Source of the DNA: Saxidomus purpurata
Taxonomy: Eukaryota > Mollusca > Bivalvia > Venerida > Veneridae
Direction of reading: 5' to 3'
Length of the DNA: 64,000 nt
Assembly (NCBI GenBank): GCA_022818135.1
Contig: JAFMSR010000012.1
Coordinates: forward strand, 10,449,083 to 10,513,082
Shown here: positions 1 through 13,036 of the stretch, piece after piece
Layout of the letters: the number at the start of each line of letters is the position of its first letter
Numbering within the stretch: the first letter of the stretch is position 1
Notes under the pieces: generated by a model
Databases searched by the model: none
What the model was told of the DNA's origin: nothing
Seen by the model: only the letters and a program-made list of their open reading frames with translations
Made by a program: the position numbers and the translations under genes

Positions 1-266
1 GCCAAATATCTAAGCTCTAGGCCTTGTGGTTTCAGAGAAGAAGATTTTAAAAGTTTTTCCTATTTGTTGCCATAGCTACCAGAGTTCTGCATGGAATGGA
101 ATTCTTTGAACAATTTTAGTAGAACTTCATGCAAGGAACATTCCTGTATAGTTTTATCAACATTGGCCAAGTGGTTTCAGAGGAGATGTCATTTGAATCA
201 AAATGTTGACGGACGACGGACAATCATCAATTAGAAAAGCTTACCCTGGCGTAGCCAGGTGAGCTA
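1..266 (+). repeat. 3' part of a dispersed repeat with AGCTCACC-type terminal hairpin
   Basis: The window opens inside a repeat whose core reads ccaaatatctaagctctagg and then gttgccatagctaccagag. It ends with a GACGGACGACGGAC tract and a hairpin (arms 238-250 and 254-265: agcttaccctggc / gccaggtgagct) followed by AA. The same core and hairpin recur at 3430-3760, 38345-38754 and, reversed, at 31564-32570. The 5' part lies outside the window. Confidence 0.8.
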
Positions 267-267
267 A

Positions 268-444
268 CTAGTTAATCCTCTCGATATCCCTTACATAACG
301 TAAACATTTAACTAGTTAATCCTCTCGATTTCCGTTTATATAACGGAACTATTTAAATAGACAATCCTCTCGATTTCCGTTAAATAACGTAAATTTTTAA
401 CTAGTTAAACCTTTCGATTTCCGTTGTATAACGTAAATATTTAA
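268..444 (+). repeat. Minisatellite, four units of 44-45 bp
   Basis: Four consecutive units begin at 268, 312, 357 and 401. Each contains ctagttaat or a variant, then cctctcgatttccgtt, then ataacgtaaa. Junctions between units carry the palindrome TTAACTAGTTAA, and each unit contains a small CGTT...AACG inverted pair. The array starts right at the 3' hairpin of the preceding repeat. Confidence 0.85.
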
Positions 445-1552
445 TTCGGCCATTTGACACTGTCCTATTTTATTCATATGAGAACGTCTGAAAATAAACC
501 AGCGGTCGGTCGGCCAATTAAAAAACGCTTTAGGACAAAATAAACAATTGTGCACATCAACTGCATTAAATTATGAATCCATGATGTTTAACAATTAGAC
601 AAAATGGTTTTTGATATATTCCTACGAATATCCTCGTTACTTCATGTCACGTTACTTAAGCATTGCCAAACATACTCGCTGTCGGATGGTACTGTTTTGA
701 ATACTGGCTTATATAATGACACATTTAGGGTAATGTATCGGACCATAACTTATGGTTACGATTTGGAAAAACCTTTCAAAAGCAGTTCTGAGAAGGATTG
801 CTCTTCTTGCAAAAAATACATAGAAATTGATTATAACATTCAAATTTATTTTGGCAAGAAAGACACAATGCTTAATGCAAAAACGGTTATGGCTATTTTG
901 GTTTGATTATCACTGTCAGACATCTCTTAGTCTGATGTAAATAAAGCACTCTCCTTGCAATAAATGAAAGAATTTACGATGCAGCTTAAGTTCTTTATCA
1001 GACAATACAAATATCATCTGTACACTGACATGTTTAAGTTTCTATTTCATTTTGTAGACTTGCCATTCGGCCAGACAAAGGATTCGCTCTCGTATCAAAG
1101 CAATATCGGTCATTAAATAATTCACTAAAGCTTCTTTCAATATCTATTTAAATAATTTCATCTTTTGCTCTACTTTTCGAGGACAGCTTGCTTTATATGT
1201 ACCGGCAATTTTGAGATTGAAAAGTTTTGTTTTTAGACTATGCTTCTTGTCAGATATGGAAATGAGCTTCTGTGGATAATGAAATTCAGTGGACTTTCTG
1301 AATGTCAGAATTAGATTATTCAGAAATCTTCTACCGAATAAACTTTGGTCCTATCTTATATTCTTGATACATATTCTAAAACAGATTAGTTTCCACAAAC
1401 AATGCCCTGTCGTACCATTTAATGATAAATTAAACCTGCCCATGCTAAGAAGCAGTTATTTATTTCAAAAATTATTTTTAATTGAAAAAAAGTTAAAACA
1501 ATTTCACGAAACTCGATCAATTCTGTTTTAAAAATAGGTTATAGTTCAACTG
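445..1552. other. Unassigned AT-rich stretch with a 100-codon open frame
   Basis: The frame 604-906 (+) starts with ATG and has a CxxC (DCSSC) near residue 67. It is followed by AATAAA at 940-945 and again near 959. No domain was recognised and the composition is not distinctive, so it is not called as a gene. A second frame, 1289-1531, starts with a non-ATG codon. Nothing else stands out. Confidence 0.4.
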
Positions 1553-1835
1553 TCTTTGACCAAGTTTCGAACTTGACCTAAAGTTTATATCAAAATAAAA
1601 GTAATGACAAACTAGACAGTTTAACAAGAGGGCCAAGAAACCCTATATCGATCACAAGACCAACAATGGCAATAATAAGGATCAGCGATCGCGTTGCAGA
1701 AATGGTCAAGTTTGATCTGGGATCATAATTTGAACATTTTTTATAGAGGTCCACTAGGCAATCCTGCATATTAATTATCTAAGCTCTAGACCTTTTGATT
1801 TCAGAGAAGAATAATTTATTTTTTCCGATATAAGC
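1553..1835 (+). repeat. Fragments of two related dispersed repeats
   Basis: At 1553-1615 there is a piece of the gacc-rich tandem unit also found at 3765-4380 and 49970-50523. At 1623 a new head begins (aacaagagggccaagaaac), like those at 11949 and 47633. Core sequence of the 1-266 family follows (ggtcataa-like, gaggtccactaggcaat, tctaagctctagacc), stopping near 1835 without a 3' hairpin. Confidence 0.65.
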
Positions 1836-2588
1836 TTATGTAAAATAATAAAAATTATTTTGACTAAGAATAATTTGCTTTATTTTCGAGAATCCACAGC
1901 GCCGTTTTGTCGCTAGGCAATGACTGGCTCCACTTCTTTCCTTTACTTGGCCTATTAAATAACCCACTAATCTTGAAACCAATATCATGTGACGTGTACA
2001 TTGCATAGCCGTATAAATACGCAAATCCCGTGCTGTATGTTCAGTTTTCAAAGTCGTCAACCGATACACTCAACTGAAACTTTCCCACCCGCCACACCCC
2101 TTCATTATTACTTTTCACATAACGTTATTGCACTGTATTTGATAAACGGCTCTGTATTAACTATTTTTTGTTAGCAATATGATTATCTAGGAGCAATTTT
2201 ACTGTTTTCTGTAGCTCTGTGTTTGCAGGTTTTGCCGCTTATGTGCTTGAAAGAAAGGTCCTATCAGACAAGAGAATGCCTTAAACACGCTCAATACAGT
2301 CAGCAGGTCTAACGCTGGGAACTTACATCGTGCAGGAACTAACCGGAGTCACAATGGACACGGCAAATAACCATACATTTGGAGCGCTTTTCCTTAAATC
2401 CATAAACATTATGGACAGTTGTTGGATTTATCATATGCGTATGTGCACGAAAGACTCTTGAAAACTCGGTAGACCTGTGAAGTGTTATTTGAAACTGGCA
2501 TTCCTTACATTGCAAAAAGTGTGTGAATATTCTAATCATGGATCTTAAAATGAACTCATTGACGTTGTTTTATCTTTTTATCTATAAG
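1836..2588. other. Unassigned stretch
   Basis: Only short open frames on both strands, none with a recognisable domain. No repeat family seen elsewhere in the window is evident here. Confidence 0.4.
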
Positions 2589-2621
2589 GAAACAACTTCA
2601 TAACACACATGAAGTTGTTTC
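2589..2621. repeat. Perfect 12-bp inverted repeat (hairpin)
   Basis: Arms gaaacaacttca (2589-2600) and tgaagttgtttc (2610-2621) are perfectly complementary around a 9-nt loop. It does not match the histone 3' stem-loop. Function unknown. Confidence 0.7.
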
Positions 2622-2769
2622 TGTTTACCAATAAATATTCATGTGCATTGGTCTTACAATGTCGCTCGTTTCGCGAAAAATTCTATAAGTGCAAACCGAA
2701 AGGCGATCAGGCGCGTCAAAATTATACTACAAATGTATGAAGTTAGTTGTTTTGTTAAAGTCCGGTTAA

Positions 2770-2851
2770 ATGCACCGTATTTTGGCGTGTTTCTTTCAAA
2801 TCAGTTATGTTACATGCACCATACTTTGGCGTGTTGCTTTCAAATCAAGTT
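2770..2851 (+). repeat. Two-copy tandem repeat, 44-bp period
   Basis: atgcaccgtattttggcgtg at 2770 recurs as atgcaccatactttggcgtg at 2814, and each copy continues through tttcaaatca. The duplicated segment is 37-38 bp with a short linker. Confidence 0.8.
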
Positions 2852-3429
2852 CGTGGCCAGGTGGCTGGGGTTGAATAGGTTCTGCCCTAGTGTTTGGCGA
2901 AATCTAGTTGGTATTGCTGTATAAACTGTATATACTGCGTTCTCAACCCCCTTTGCATGCAACTCTGAACTTGCCTTTACGCAGTGGTTCGCATGGTGGT
3001 TGCCAGTTGTTTCTGGATACACGGCAATGGCTGGTGGCTATCATGTGACACCACTGGCTCCGTCGTTGCAGTGCATTGCCATCTGGTATCAGTGTACTCG
3101 GGTACATCTGTCACGTTCTCGGTGCTACAGGGTTACACGGTGCTACACTGCATGTTCAGTGAATGTGGTGTTAATGTTGTCGCAAGTATACCTTAAGTAC
3201 ATTTTGTATTGCAATGTTAAGTTTAGTTTTTAGTTTACGTGGTATTGTCGTGACGCGCCTGGTCTCCTTTCGGTTGAAGTTAGTTATTGCTTCGAGCGGC
3301 CAACAAAACCCAATCTTAATTTTTACACAAACAAGTGTATCAGATTTATGTTTGTTGAAGTACGAACTATTAAATTTATAAACTATCTGTTGTTGTTGCA
3401 AACTGTTTTAATAAAGGTGAACATACAGC
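2852..3429. other. Locally GC-richer stretch, unassigned
   Basis: Between about 2850 and 3150 the sequence is visibly richer in G and C than its surroundings, with GT-rich segments, and overlapping short frames occur on both strands. AATAAA near 3410 closes the segment. It could be a remnant of a mobile element such as an LTR, but no paired LTR, primer-binding site or protein remnant was found. Confidence 0.3.
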
Positions 3430-3760
3430 ATGGTGTTTTAGCTGGTTCGAGTATTAAAATAAAGTGTCAATTCTGACCTAGTGGTCATAATTTGATCGAT
3501 CTTAATAAAGGTCTACTAGACAATGCTTCACGCCAAATATCTGAGGTCTAAGCCTGAAGATTTTTACGTTTTTTCCTGTTTGTTGCCATAGCAACCAGAG
3601 CTATGCATGGAATGGAATGAGTTGAAGACCTCTGGTAGAGTTACATCATTTCTGACTTAGTGGTTTTAGAGAAGATGTCGTTTAAAGGAAATATTGAACG
3701 TACGATTGACGCCGGGCGATTCTAACAACTCACCCTGGTACTTTTTGCCAAGTGACATAA
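3430..3760 (+). repeat. Dispersed repeat, 3' part with terminal hairpin
   Basis: Core phrases gtggtcataatttgatcgat, gccaaatatctgaggtctaa and gttgccatagcaaccagagc align with 1-266 and 38345-38754. The end carries the expected degenerate hairpin actcaccctggta / tgccaagtga at about 3729-3755. Confidence 0.75.
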
Positions 3761-3764
3761 TAAT

Positions 3765-4380
3765 TGGCTAGAGTGTTCAAAATGTTTTCTTTGATTTGAT
3801 TTAGAGACCTAATTTAAGACCCACGTGACCCAGATTCGAAAATGGCCTAGAAATCATCAAGACAAACAATTTGACTAATTTTCATGATGATATGGGTCAA
3901 ATGTGGCCACTGTAGTGTTCACAAGGAGTTTCTATGAGACTTCTGATTGTTGTTCCCATGTGACCCAGTTTCGAACTTGACCTTAAGTTTATCAAAACAA
4001 ACATTCTGACTAATGTTTTAAGATTATGATTCTAGAGTGTTCACACGGTTTTTCTATAATTTGAATGTGTTACCTAGTTTTGACTCAGATGACCCAGTTT
4101 AGAATACGGCCTAGAAATCATCGAGACAAAACATTCTGACCAATTTGCATGATGATTGGGAGTCAAATGTGGCTTTTGTAGAATTCGCAAAGTTTTTCTA
4201 TTATTTGACCTAGTTTTTGACCCCTCATTACTCGTCCAAGATTTCATGCAGACATACATTCTGACCATGTTTTATGAAGATGGGATCAAAATGAGGCCTC
4301 TACAATGTTGACAAGCATTGTTGGCGCACGGTAGACATTAACCAGTCACAATAGCTCACATGAAGTGCTCAAGTGACTTT
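3765..4380 (+). repeat. Degenerate tandem array of ~130-145 bp GACC-rich units
   Basis: About four units each contain a version of gacctagtttttgaccc, followed by a cgaacttgacct-like phrase and attctgaccaattttcatga. They recur near 3807, 3951, 4069 and 4207. The array ends at a decayed agctcacatgaagtgctcaa hairpin (about 4353-4373). The same unit builds 49970-50523 and occurs singly at 1553-1615 and 47633-48000. Confidence 0.75.
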
Positions 4381-7300
4381 AAAAGTATAAAGATATTGCG
4401 CCAAATCCTTAAGTGATGATGTGTTAGACAAAGTAAATCGATATCAATAAACAATGGAGAACCCAAAAGACCATTTTAGTGATAATCGAGTATATTAAAT
4501 GCTAACTACTGAAATACTGTGTTATATCAGTGAAATATAGAAAGATGATAAAGATTTTTAAGTAGTGCATATACACAATTTTGCTTTTATTTTAATAGTT
4601 TTTTAAATTTGTTTCAACTCAAAGTGATACAATTTTCACATTTTAACTCGCGCTTTACAATTGTATCACTTCTCAGTGAGATATATTCCTTATCCACTCA
4701 AATCAAACAAATATCCTCTATGTATTTTGAAAAATGACAACCAGTTATTCACAAAAAAGTCTGAGGATCCTATATAAATATATCAGGAAAATTGACACAC
4801 CCCTTGTGACTTTGATTTTCTTCCCTGCTTAAAATTCATTAGTTTGTTTAACGGATTGTAAAATAACTCATTTCAAGCTTTTCAAGTTTCCCTATCTTTG
4901 GCTTAGGCAGAACATTTAACTTTTCTGAATCTGGACCGCGGAGACAGGGTGATCACAATTATAGGTCATATGCAGCACTTCTTACGCATGTAGCTTAATA
5001 GTTGTTTAATGATGGCTCAGTAAACAACACGCAATTCGGTAAAAAAGTCTAATGGCAATGTCTTTTTCAGAAGTAGTGAAAAAAGTTTTTGTATAAAAAG
5101 AAAATGTAATGCAAAAGTTCATTTTAAGTTCATTTTGAGTTTATTCCAGGACAGCAGCCATTAAAGCTATTGACGTTCTTGAATCAGTAGGCATGGCGGG
5201 TACAACTTAATTATATTTAGAATATTAACCCCTTAATTAATACCAAGATCGGAAAATCCTTTAAGATCGTGACAACATGTTAGATGATATCAATATAATA
5301 TTAATACTCTCAATCAGGACTCTGTGTAATCATCGGATAAACTTGAGACGCATATGATTGCCCGTGAACTCCGTGGATGACCTATGGTTCATTAGTAGCT
5401 GTCTTGGAGAGAAAAAAGTGACTGTTCGCTTTGTTCAGATATGTAACATATTCCTAGGCTCCAAATTAAGATAATAATTTTTCTTTTAACTGGAATATAA
5501 ATACGAATGAGTTTTACAATGTATACAGTAATAAAATACTTCATATCGGGCGTACGATTTAGTTAAAGAGTTTAAATAGATTACGTTGGTGCCAACATGT
5601 TAGACGTAATACAATATCCGTTGTAATCTACAATATGGAAAAAAAAATATCGTGGAAGGTACAGATGTACAGAGGTATTTGTGTGTGGACACTGTAAGCG
5701 ACATTGATATCCCTGTCAAACTAACGTAGTCGATTATTGGTATATCTAGCAATACGAGCTCAAGTCAGTTTGGCGACTATTTCAAGCTCATTCATTCATA
5801 TTGTCACAATTTAAGAAACTTGCATGATATCCAGATGCTTTCTGTCATTTAAAAAAACAACAACAGGAAAGCGAATATAAACTTACGGACAAATGAAGAT
5901 GCTTTAAAAAATCCCAACATAACTCGGTTGCACAAAAGATAAGGAAAATTGCGAAAACATTTCAGACATTTGCGTATAATCTGTTCATAAATTGAAACAT
6001 CATGTAAAAGGACCGAGGTTATTTCGAGTCGTCAGCTGTTAAGTTTCTGATTATTAATAATAATTCAGATGTAATCAAACACAGCAGTGACCGATGTATG
6101 TGCGGCTTTGTTGCTGAATAGGCAATCATCGAGTGTTCCCTGAAATCAATAAGGAAAGGCAGTCGTACTGACAACGCAACTAGGAAAATAAATGTACAAG
6201 AGACGTTAGAGAGATGACAACAATACCTGGGAAGTAAATTAGACCCTGAGGTAGAGAACACCAAAAGAAAGGACATTTTTAAAAAAAATAATCAGCAAAA
6301 GAAAATGATTCTCACTCAAAAGAAAAATGACACGCAATAAACTTGGAAAGTGGTTTTGTAAATACTTTGAAATGAGTTTGCCAAATACCGCCTTCTAAGA
6401 CGAGTGTTCAAATTCCTTGAACAAAAAGACATGGATATAAACAGTCATTGGAATGGGTCGGTTAAACGTGAGTAACAATACATTTATTTGCATATTCATT
6501 TAGTAAGTGCGATGAATAAATATTTGAAAGATAACGAAAATACAAATTGGACTAAACAACCAGTTATACAGACGCACTATTCAGTTACACGCGGTAGTTT
6601 TAGTTAAAACCTTTGCATAAGCTGCAATTTGAAAAAAAAATGCCCAAATAACTGTAAAAAATACCCAAAGTCTAAAATAATAACTATCATGTGTCTGGCT
6701 CGGTGCGTGTGTGTGGTTTTTATTTGATATTTTATGCATTTGAACACTTAGTACAGATTTCATTTTTTCCTTTTGATTGGGGCATTTCTTCATAAATTAT
6801 ACTTACCATGTAAGTTCTAAATTCCTGGTGAATTTAAAAGGAGCTTTGGTATTTTAAATAATAACTGATGGTACTTTATAATAAATATTAATTAAATCAG
6901 ATTTGATATTTGTTCATTGCACACATATGATACTTAATTTTACTAGCACAATTACAAGTAGGTCTTATTTTACCAACACAGATATCTTACCGGTGGTAAT
7001 GACATAATTTGTACCAAAAACATACCTTACTTTGCTTTTTTAAAATCGATAAGTGCATGTATGTGTGAGAAATATGGCGAGTATTATTCAATGATTTTGC
7101 AAAAAAATACGAACGGCTTTCCGGCATCTATTTATCGTGGAGATTCGACTTGAACACAAAAGAAAGGCATAATTATGTCAACAACAGAACATGGTTCTAT
7201 TTTACCAGTAAAATTTATTTTACTTTATCAGTTAATTCAATGTGATCCTGGGACTTTAAAAGTTATTTAATAAATATTATTAGGCTACTATCTATAATCA

Positions 7301-10300
7301 ATCAATTAAAGTTATATCAGGCAATCTACAAAAGTAATTTTTAGAAAATGGTAAACTACAAATGTATGAATCGTTTAAGTTTTTGGTTAAGGCAAGAGTT
7401 CTTTCAAAATCATTACATAATTGAGTTATAAATACTTTGGATGGGACAACATTTTCTTTTAACATTTTGAGAGTTAGCTTTTCTGACCCTATAATTGAAA
7501 GAAGAAGGCTGCATGGTATAGTTATAAAACATTTAGATATCAATTGTAATCAAACTCATTGTTTCTCTTATCAGTTTAACAGATTATAACTAAATCTCAG
7601 CCTTATCACACAAACAAACGCTTTTACTTTAATTTAGTTATGTGTTTCTTTTAAAAGTAAAATACATTTTCAAACTGGGTATTATGTTGGAAGTTTAAAA
7701 GAACTTTATAATAATGAAGATTAAACTCATTTCAATATTTTAAAGAAACAGATTTCATGGGAACTTATGAATCAATTTTCAAGAGACTCTGACGGTCATG
7801 TGATGTTTAATGAGTCAATATCATTCGATGTAATTTGGCGTGGGGTCATTCCATTCAATTTTTGTAAAAACAAATAAAAATCTGGGTTAATTTTTATAAG
7901 AGAAGTTGCCATATTAGCTACATATATGGTAAACTAAACTTCTAGAACAGATAATACAGAAGCCAATTTGCTCCGAATATTTATAGTTGCATACTTGGTT
8001 GCTGGCCAGTGGGGTGTTGTTATTTAAGAAGGAATGTTTGTCATAAGGTCTATATTTCAGTGGTATGCATCATTTCATTTTGATAGGCTTCATTGGTGCT
8101 TTTCTTGAAAGTTATTATCACTTGATGTATCAGGTAATAAAGGCAATCCAATTACAGCGACTTGTATTATATACAAGATTATATAAGGTAAGAGACGCCT
8201 ACAGCGTAAGGTTTGGATGTTTAATCAACGGTTAGCTTACAGATCAATGCGTCTTGTTTTCAATTACTCCTTGCAAAATAATCTCTTATTTGCCCGGAGA
8301 AACACTCATTGTTTCTACTGGAAAAAAACTGTTGCATTTTTCAGAATCTTATCTTATATTAGATACCTTATCAATAATAAGATATTTCAGGAGCTTTTTG
8401 TAATAAAGGTGAAACGATTTGCTTCCGTTGGTTGAGGTTATACGTTTGTATGAACCATTGTAGAATAAAGTTTCCATGTTAATTTAGGTTTTATCGTTTT
8501 AATTAAATCTTGATTAGAACTGTACAGTAATAAACTAAAACTGAATTTCATGTATTTCATTTGTAACGGAGGAATTATGATTCTTGTTTGTAAAACATAT
8601 TAAAGAGAATTTTATTGAGAAGGGTTTTGAATCCATCACTTCGGTCAGAATTAATATTCAAAATATTTCCCTATCGGATTACAAACACTACCATAAAATA
8701 TTACAAAATTGTTTTTAATTTTAAATCTCAAACGCAATCGACTTTCTTATCTTTTGCAAACTGACTAGTTTTGATATATATCTAACCATTACAAATGTAA
8801 CAGTTATATGTTTTTGAAAGTTTGGCGAATCGATTATGTGACATTGTGCCGACTCCGTCTCCTCTTCAATTCGCTTATTAACCAATTTGTATCTTCTTAG
8901 CTCACGAGACCTTACAAAGAGAGATGTTGAATCCAGTATCCGCCAGGTCAGTCTGTCATCAAAATTCTACTTCTAACTTCTGTACTTCAAACTTTCAAAA
9001 ACCGGTTTAAATTGCAATTATCTTTGCGATGTCATCATTACGAGCAGGACAGTATAATAGGGTTGAGTTTTAGAATAGAGCTTGTAAATAACCGTTTAAA
9101 GTGGGTTTGATGTACAAAAACTTCACACCAAGCGACTGAATATTAACGTTGAATACCTTAGGTACATCGACTTTCTTTCGTTTTGGGTCAATATAACTGG
9201 GATTGGAAGGATAAAATATTACTGTTCGTCGCTCTAAATGAGCGTGCTCTAAACGAGCAATGAGTTAAGTTCCCTAATAGAATGACTTTTAAATGATTGA
9301 ATTTTATCCTCAGTCTTTTTTAACATGTCGTAAAATTCCAACTAAACTATTGAATACAGACAGAAAGCGACAGGGAGAGACAGTTTACACTAGCTATAAA
9401 GAAAACTCGCAAATTTCGCATTTATATTGTCCAAAAGGCAATCTATCATCGCGCATTTAATGCCCTTAGAAATGCTTTTAGGCTGTTGGAAAGTCACGAT
9501 TTTTGCCGTAAACAGAAACTGGCGTATGTCGTAATAGCCATAATTCTGTTGGTTTTATAAAGCGGACTTTTTATGTTTTTTTTTTTCAATAGAACACTTA
9601 GATATTAAGTAGACAATATCCCGATAAGCTGATAGTTACCTATATTAAACAAGTGTAATTGTAATAAAAAGTTAATGTGAATATTTGATTGGGATGAAAA
9701 GGTAATGATAATCAATTTCTTCTCATTTTCTTCAAAATTTATATAGATGGTTTAAAAATGAACTTACTAGACCTAAAAGAATGAATACACACAACAATAA
9801 AATTTAAATCATCTAACATCAATAAGAAGCAAATTCTAGACAGAAACCCGGGACCTTTTGCTTATTTTTGTCATTTATAATAAAGCCCAATCTTTTTTTA
9901 CTACTAGCAGCAAATCTGCGGAAAGCGGGATTGGGAAATGTCATATACGCTCAATTCAATGTTTATACATTCACGAAGGTTGGTGCTACCATGATGTTGT
10001 ATTATACAGTCCAACGTATGTTTTCAATGAACATTTCACGGTGATTGCATTTCATTTCCGTTTGAACCACATTTGACCTTTTATGCGCGTGCTACTTCTG
10101 GAGTGTAATACGTATATAGATGTAAGCGCATATTTGCATACTATTCCCCCAAGTTGATCGTATCTGCAAATTAAACTTACTATAATACTATAGCAAAATG
10201 AACATACAAAACCATTATCAGCCATAGTATTGAAAAAAGGCAAAGTCTTATTCTTATTATTGACCAAAAAAAAATTGTTCAGCATTCTTTAATTTAAAAA

Positions 10301-11948
10301 GATAGCAGCAGTTAACAATGACTAACAATTGAAGTCATATCTGACATTTTAAAACCTTCTTTTAGTGTCAAACTATTTTTTAGAGCAGACAATATATAAA
10401 GACAACCGTACGTAGACTAGGTTTGCACCTTATCAGAAATACGATTTTGTTTTGTAGAATCTAACTTGATCATATAATGGAAATATTCTGTTTCTTAACG
10501 ATGAAGAATCACTTTTTTATCATTATAATTAATGAGTGATTTGCATGGGAGCAAACTCCTTGGGTACTGTATACGAGTTTGTATCCTATGAATTATTCAT
10601 AGGCGACGTATAACGTTTTTTCTTTTTTCCAAGAAACATATAATTTGATATAATCTACAAATGTAAAATTAATGTTCTAAGCTATGCTCTCTCCACAGTA
10701 GTACTCCTGATCATGGATATCAGCCATGACGATTAGCATTATACAAACATATCTCTGGTTCTTTTTCTATGTAGGAGTCCGAACAGTAAGGAGTTTGAAA
10801 GTTATATTATACTGCTTCGACTAACATTAACAGGAAACAAATTAAACCAAACTTGAATAATATTCAAAAAAGAATTTAAATAGAAAAAACATTTGATTTT
10901 GTAAACTGTTTTTGATTAAGTTCATTTTATATAGAGGTCAGCATTTCAGAATGCAAATACAAAAAAAGTAATCAACTACATTGTTATAATAATTATTGTT
11001 CGCATGCAGTCACACATATATTTCCATTGTCACGTGGTATCATATGTCTGCAGTGGACTGAAAGCGTAGATCAAGGCGCAGTGCTTTACAATTTCAGGAC
11101 CTTTAATTGATAAGGATATCAATGTTATCAGTACGGCTACGAAATAGATGTACATGTATATCGCATTCCATACAAATTCACTTTCACTATGGAAACATCT
11201 TCATTAGCTTATTCTCATTCTAATATAATTACTTGACTTCCGGTTGGTGTTTTTATTGCTCCGTAAAAACTTTAAAATACGCAAACAGTTGGAAAAGTTG
11301 TCTTTTGCGTAATTTTATATACTATATACATTTTCCCGATATTTATTGGCAATAAATAATAACTTATGTTTGTAATTTTTCATCTATTAATTTCCGGTAA
11401 TACACCGTTTTATTAGTTACGCTGTCGCCTCCATCGTCATTTCTATACAACGGAAACTGCGTGGAAACTAAGCACGACGTTAATAAAGCAAAAACTATTC
11501 TACGTCTTATCTATAAAACATAATTTCTAAGTTAAAGAATTAAAATTGCAAAGGTTATTGTGCACGTGACTTGTGGTGTTTTTGCCACTGACCGTTCCAA
11601 GGCGGTGCCCCACTGTGTTCCTTTAATTTGTTTTGTGTGTGGTTTGGGGGGGGGGGGGGTGTGTAGTGTGTGTGTTTGCGGTGTGGTGTGGGTGTGTTTG
11701 GTGGTGTGCACTTCTGGGTGCTTGGGGCTCGTTTTGGGAGGCTGCGTTTTTGGTACGTGGCATTCCCTGTTTGATATTATTTTTGTTTTTTGTTACTGAT
11801 GCAAACAAGCGTCAATGATATGTTACTAATTATTATATAGAGACATCTTTCGTGTGGTTGAAAGACGATCAAAATATAAACAAATAATTCACCGTTATCA
11901 AAAGATATCTTAATGTACTACAATGAAGTATATGAAAAGAGAGAGAGA
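4381..11948. other. Long AT-rich stretch without a supportable gene
   Basis: All open frames are short and unrecognised. Small structures are listed separately where strong. Others are a pair of gctctaaaYgagc palindromes (9231-9243 and 9246-9258), the 19-bp near-palindrome cctatgaattattcatagg (10585-10603) and a run of 14 G at 11646-11659 in a GT-rich segment (11630-11760). Confidence 0.5.
4622..4671. repeat. Perfect 13-bp inverted repeat
   Basis: aagtgatacaatt (4622-4634) and aattgtatcactt (4659-4671) are exact reverse complements across a 24-nt spacer. No TSD was seen, so it may be a cruciform-prone site or a small remnant of a terminal-inverted-repeat element. Confidence 0.75.
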
Positions 11949-13036
11949 AACAAGAGGGTCATGATGGTTCTATATCGCTCAGATTAATATAATTGCACAT
12001 TAAGACAAGAAAAGAGGTAAATTAAATCATCCAATTTGCTCTCAAAACTATACATTTTGTTCATATTTCATTCCTGTAGCTTCAAAAACTGGAAAGTAGG
12101 TCAAATATCGAAGTTGAAATCTACATATAAAACTATATACGAGGTTCAAATTTCACTGATGTAGCTTCAAAAACATAAATTAGTTAGTAGATCAAGGTCA
12201 AGTTAAGCCACTGTCAAAGCTGAAAAAGTGACAAATCTGCATGCAAATTTATCAGTATAGATCAAAGTACATTACTATTACAAGAACAAGAAAGTAGGTC
12301 AGTAGGTCAATTTCAGTCGATGTCAAAGTTGAAATCTAGAAGCAAAACTGAATATGTCATTGACGAAGTTTCAAAAATATAAAGTAGATCAGTAGGTCAA
12401 TGCCAAGGTCAGTCAAGGTCAAAGTTGAAAAAACACCCTAGGGTGGGGCCAACTTGGACCAAAGGTTAATGATTTCAACAAAATTGGTACAGGACCACCA
12501 GGTAATGCTACAATTCAAATAGAAGGCGTCATAGTCCAAATTTCATTGATGTAACTTCTAAAACAGAAAGTTAGTCAAGATCAAAGTCAACCAAGGTATA
12601 TGTTGGAAATCAGTGAGCCTGTGTGGGACCTACTTGGACCATAGGGGTACAGGACTGCTAGGCTATGCCACAAGCTAAATGTCTAAGCTCTGTGATTTGT
12701 AGTCTGAGATTTTAAAAGATTTTCGTATATATCTCAAAGTAAAATTAAGTGAGCCCCGGAAGGGGGACAATTTTGACCCAGAGGTCATGATTTGAACGAT
12801 CTTGGTAGAGGTCCTCTAAGAAATGCTACATTACAAATATCAAAGGTCTATCCCTTGTAACTTCAGAGAAGATTTTTAGTTTTTCCTACAGAAACCTATA
12901 TAAAATCATACGACCCAAAGGGCTGGGTGAATTTTGACCCGATGTTATGACCCGAACTATCTTGATAGAGGTCCAAGAGGCCATACCACATGCCTAATAT
13001 CTAAGCTGTGGGCCGGACGACAAGTGCTCAAGTGAG
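11949..13036 (+). repeat. Nearly complete AACAAGAG-headed dispersed repeat
   Basis: The head aacaagagggtcatgatggt is a decayed form of the perfect hairpin at 47640-47654. The core begins with degenerate units of roughly 80-125 bp (tgtagcttcaaaaac, aagtaggtcagtaggtcaa) to about 12450. Two units of the type in 1-266 follow (gaggtcatgatttgaacgat; gaggtcctctaagaaatgct). The end has a GGACGACA tract and the right arm of the terminal hairpin, gtgctcaagtgagctaa. Confidence 0.75.

Noticed and set aside
2852..3429. Possible solo LTR
   Set aside because: There is a GC shift and AATAAA, but no TG...CA boundaries with target duplications and no second copy in the window.
11560..11808. Overlapping frames in a GT-rich segment
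   Set aside because: Frames exist on both strands only because the GT/AC-rich sequence lacks stop codons; the peptides are low-complexity.
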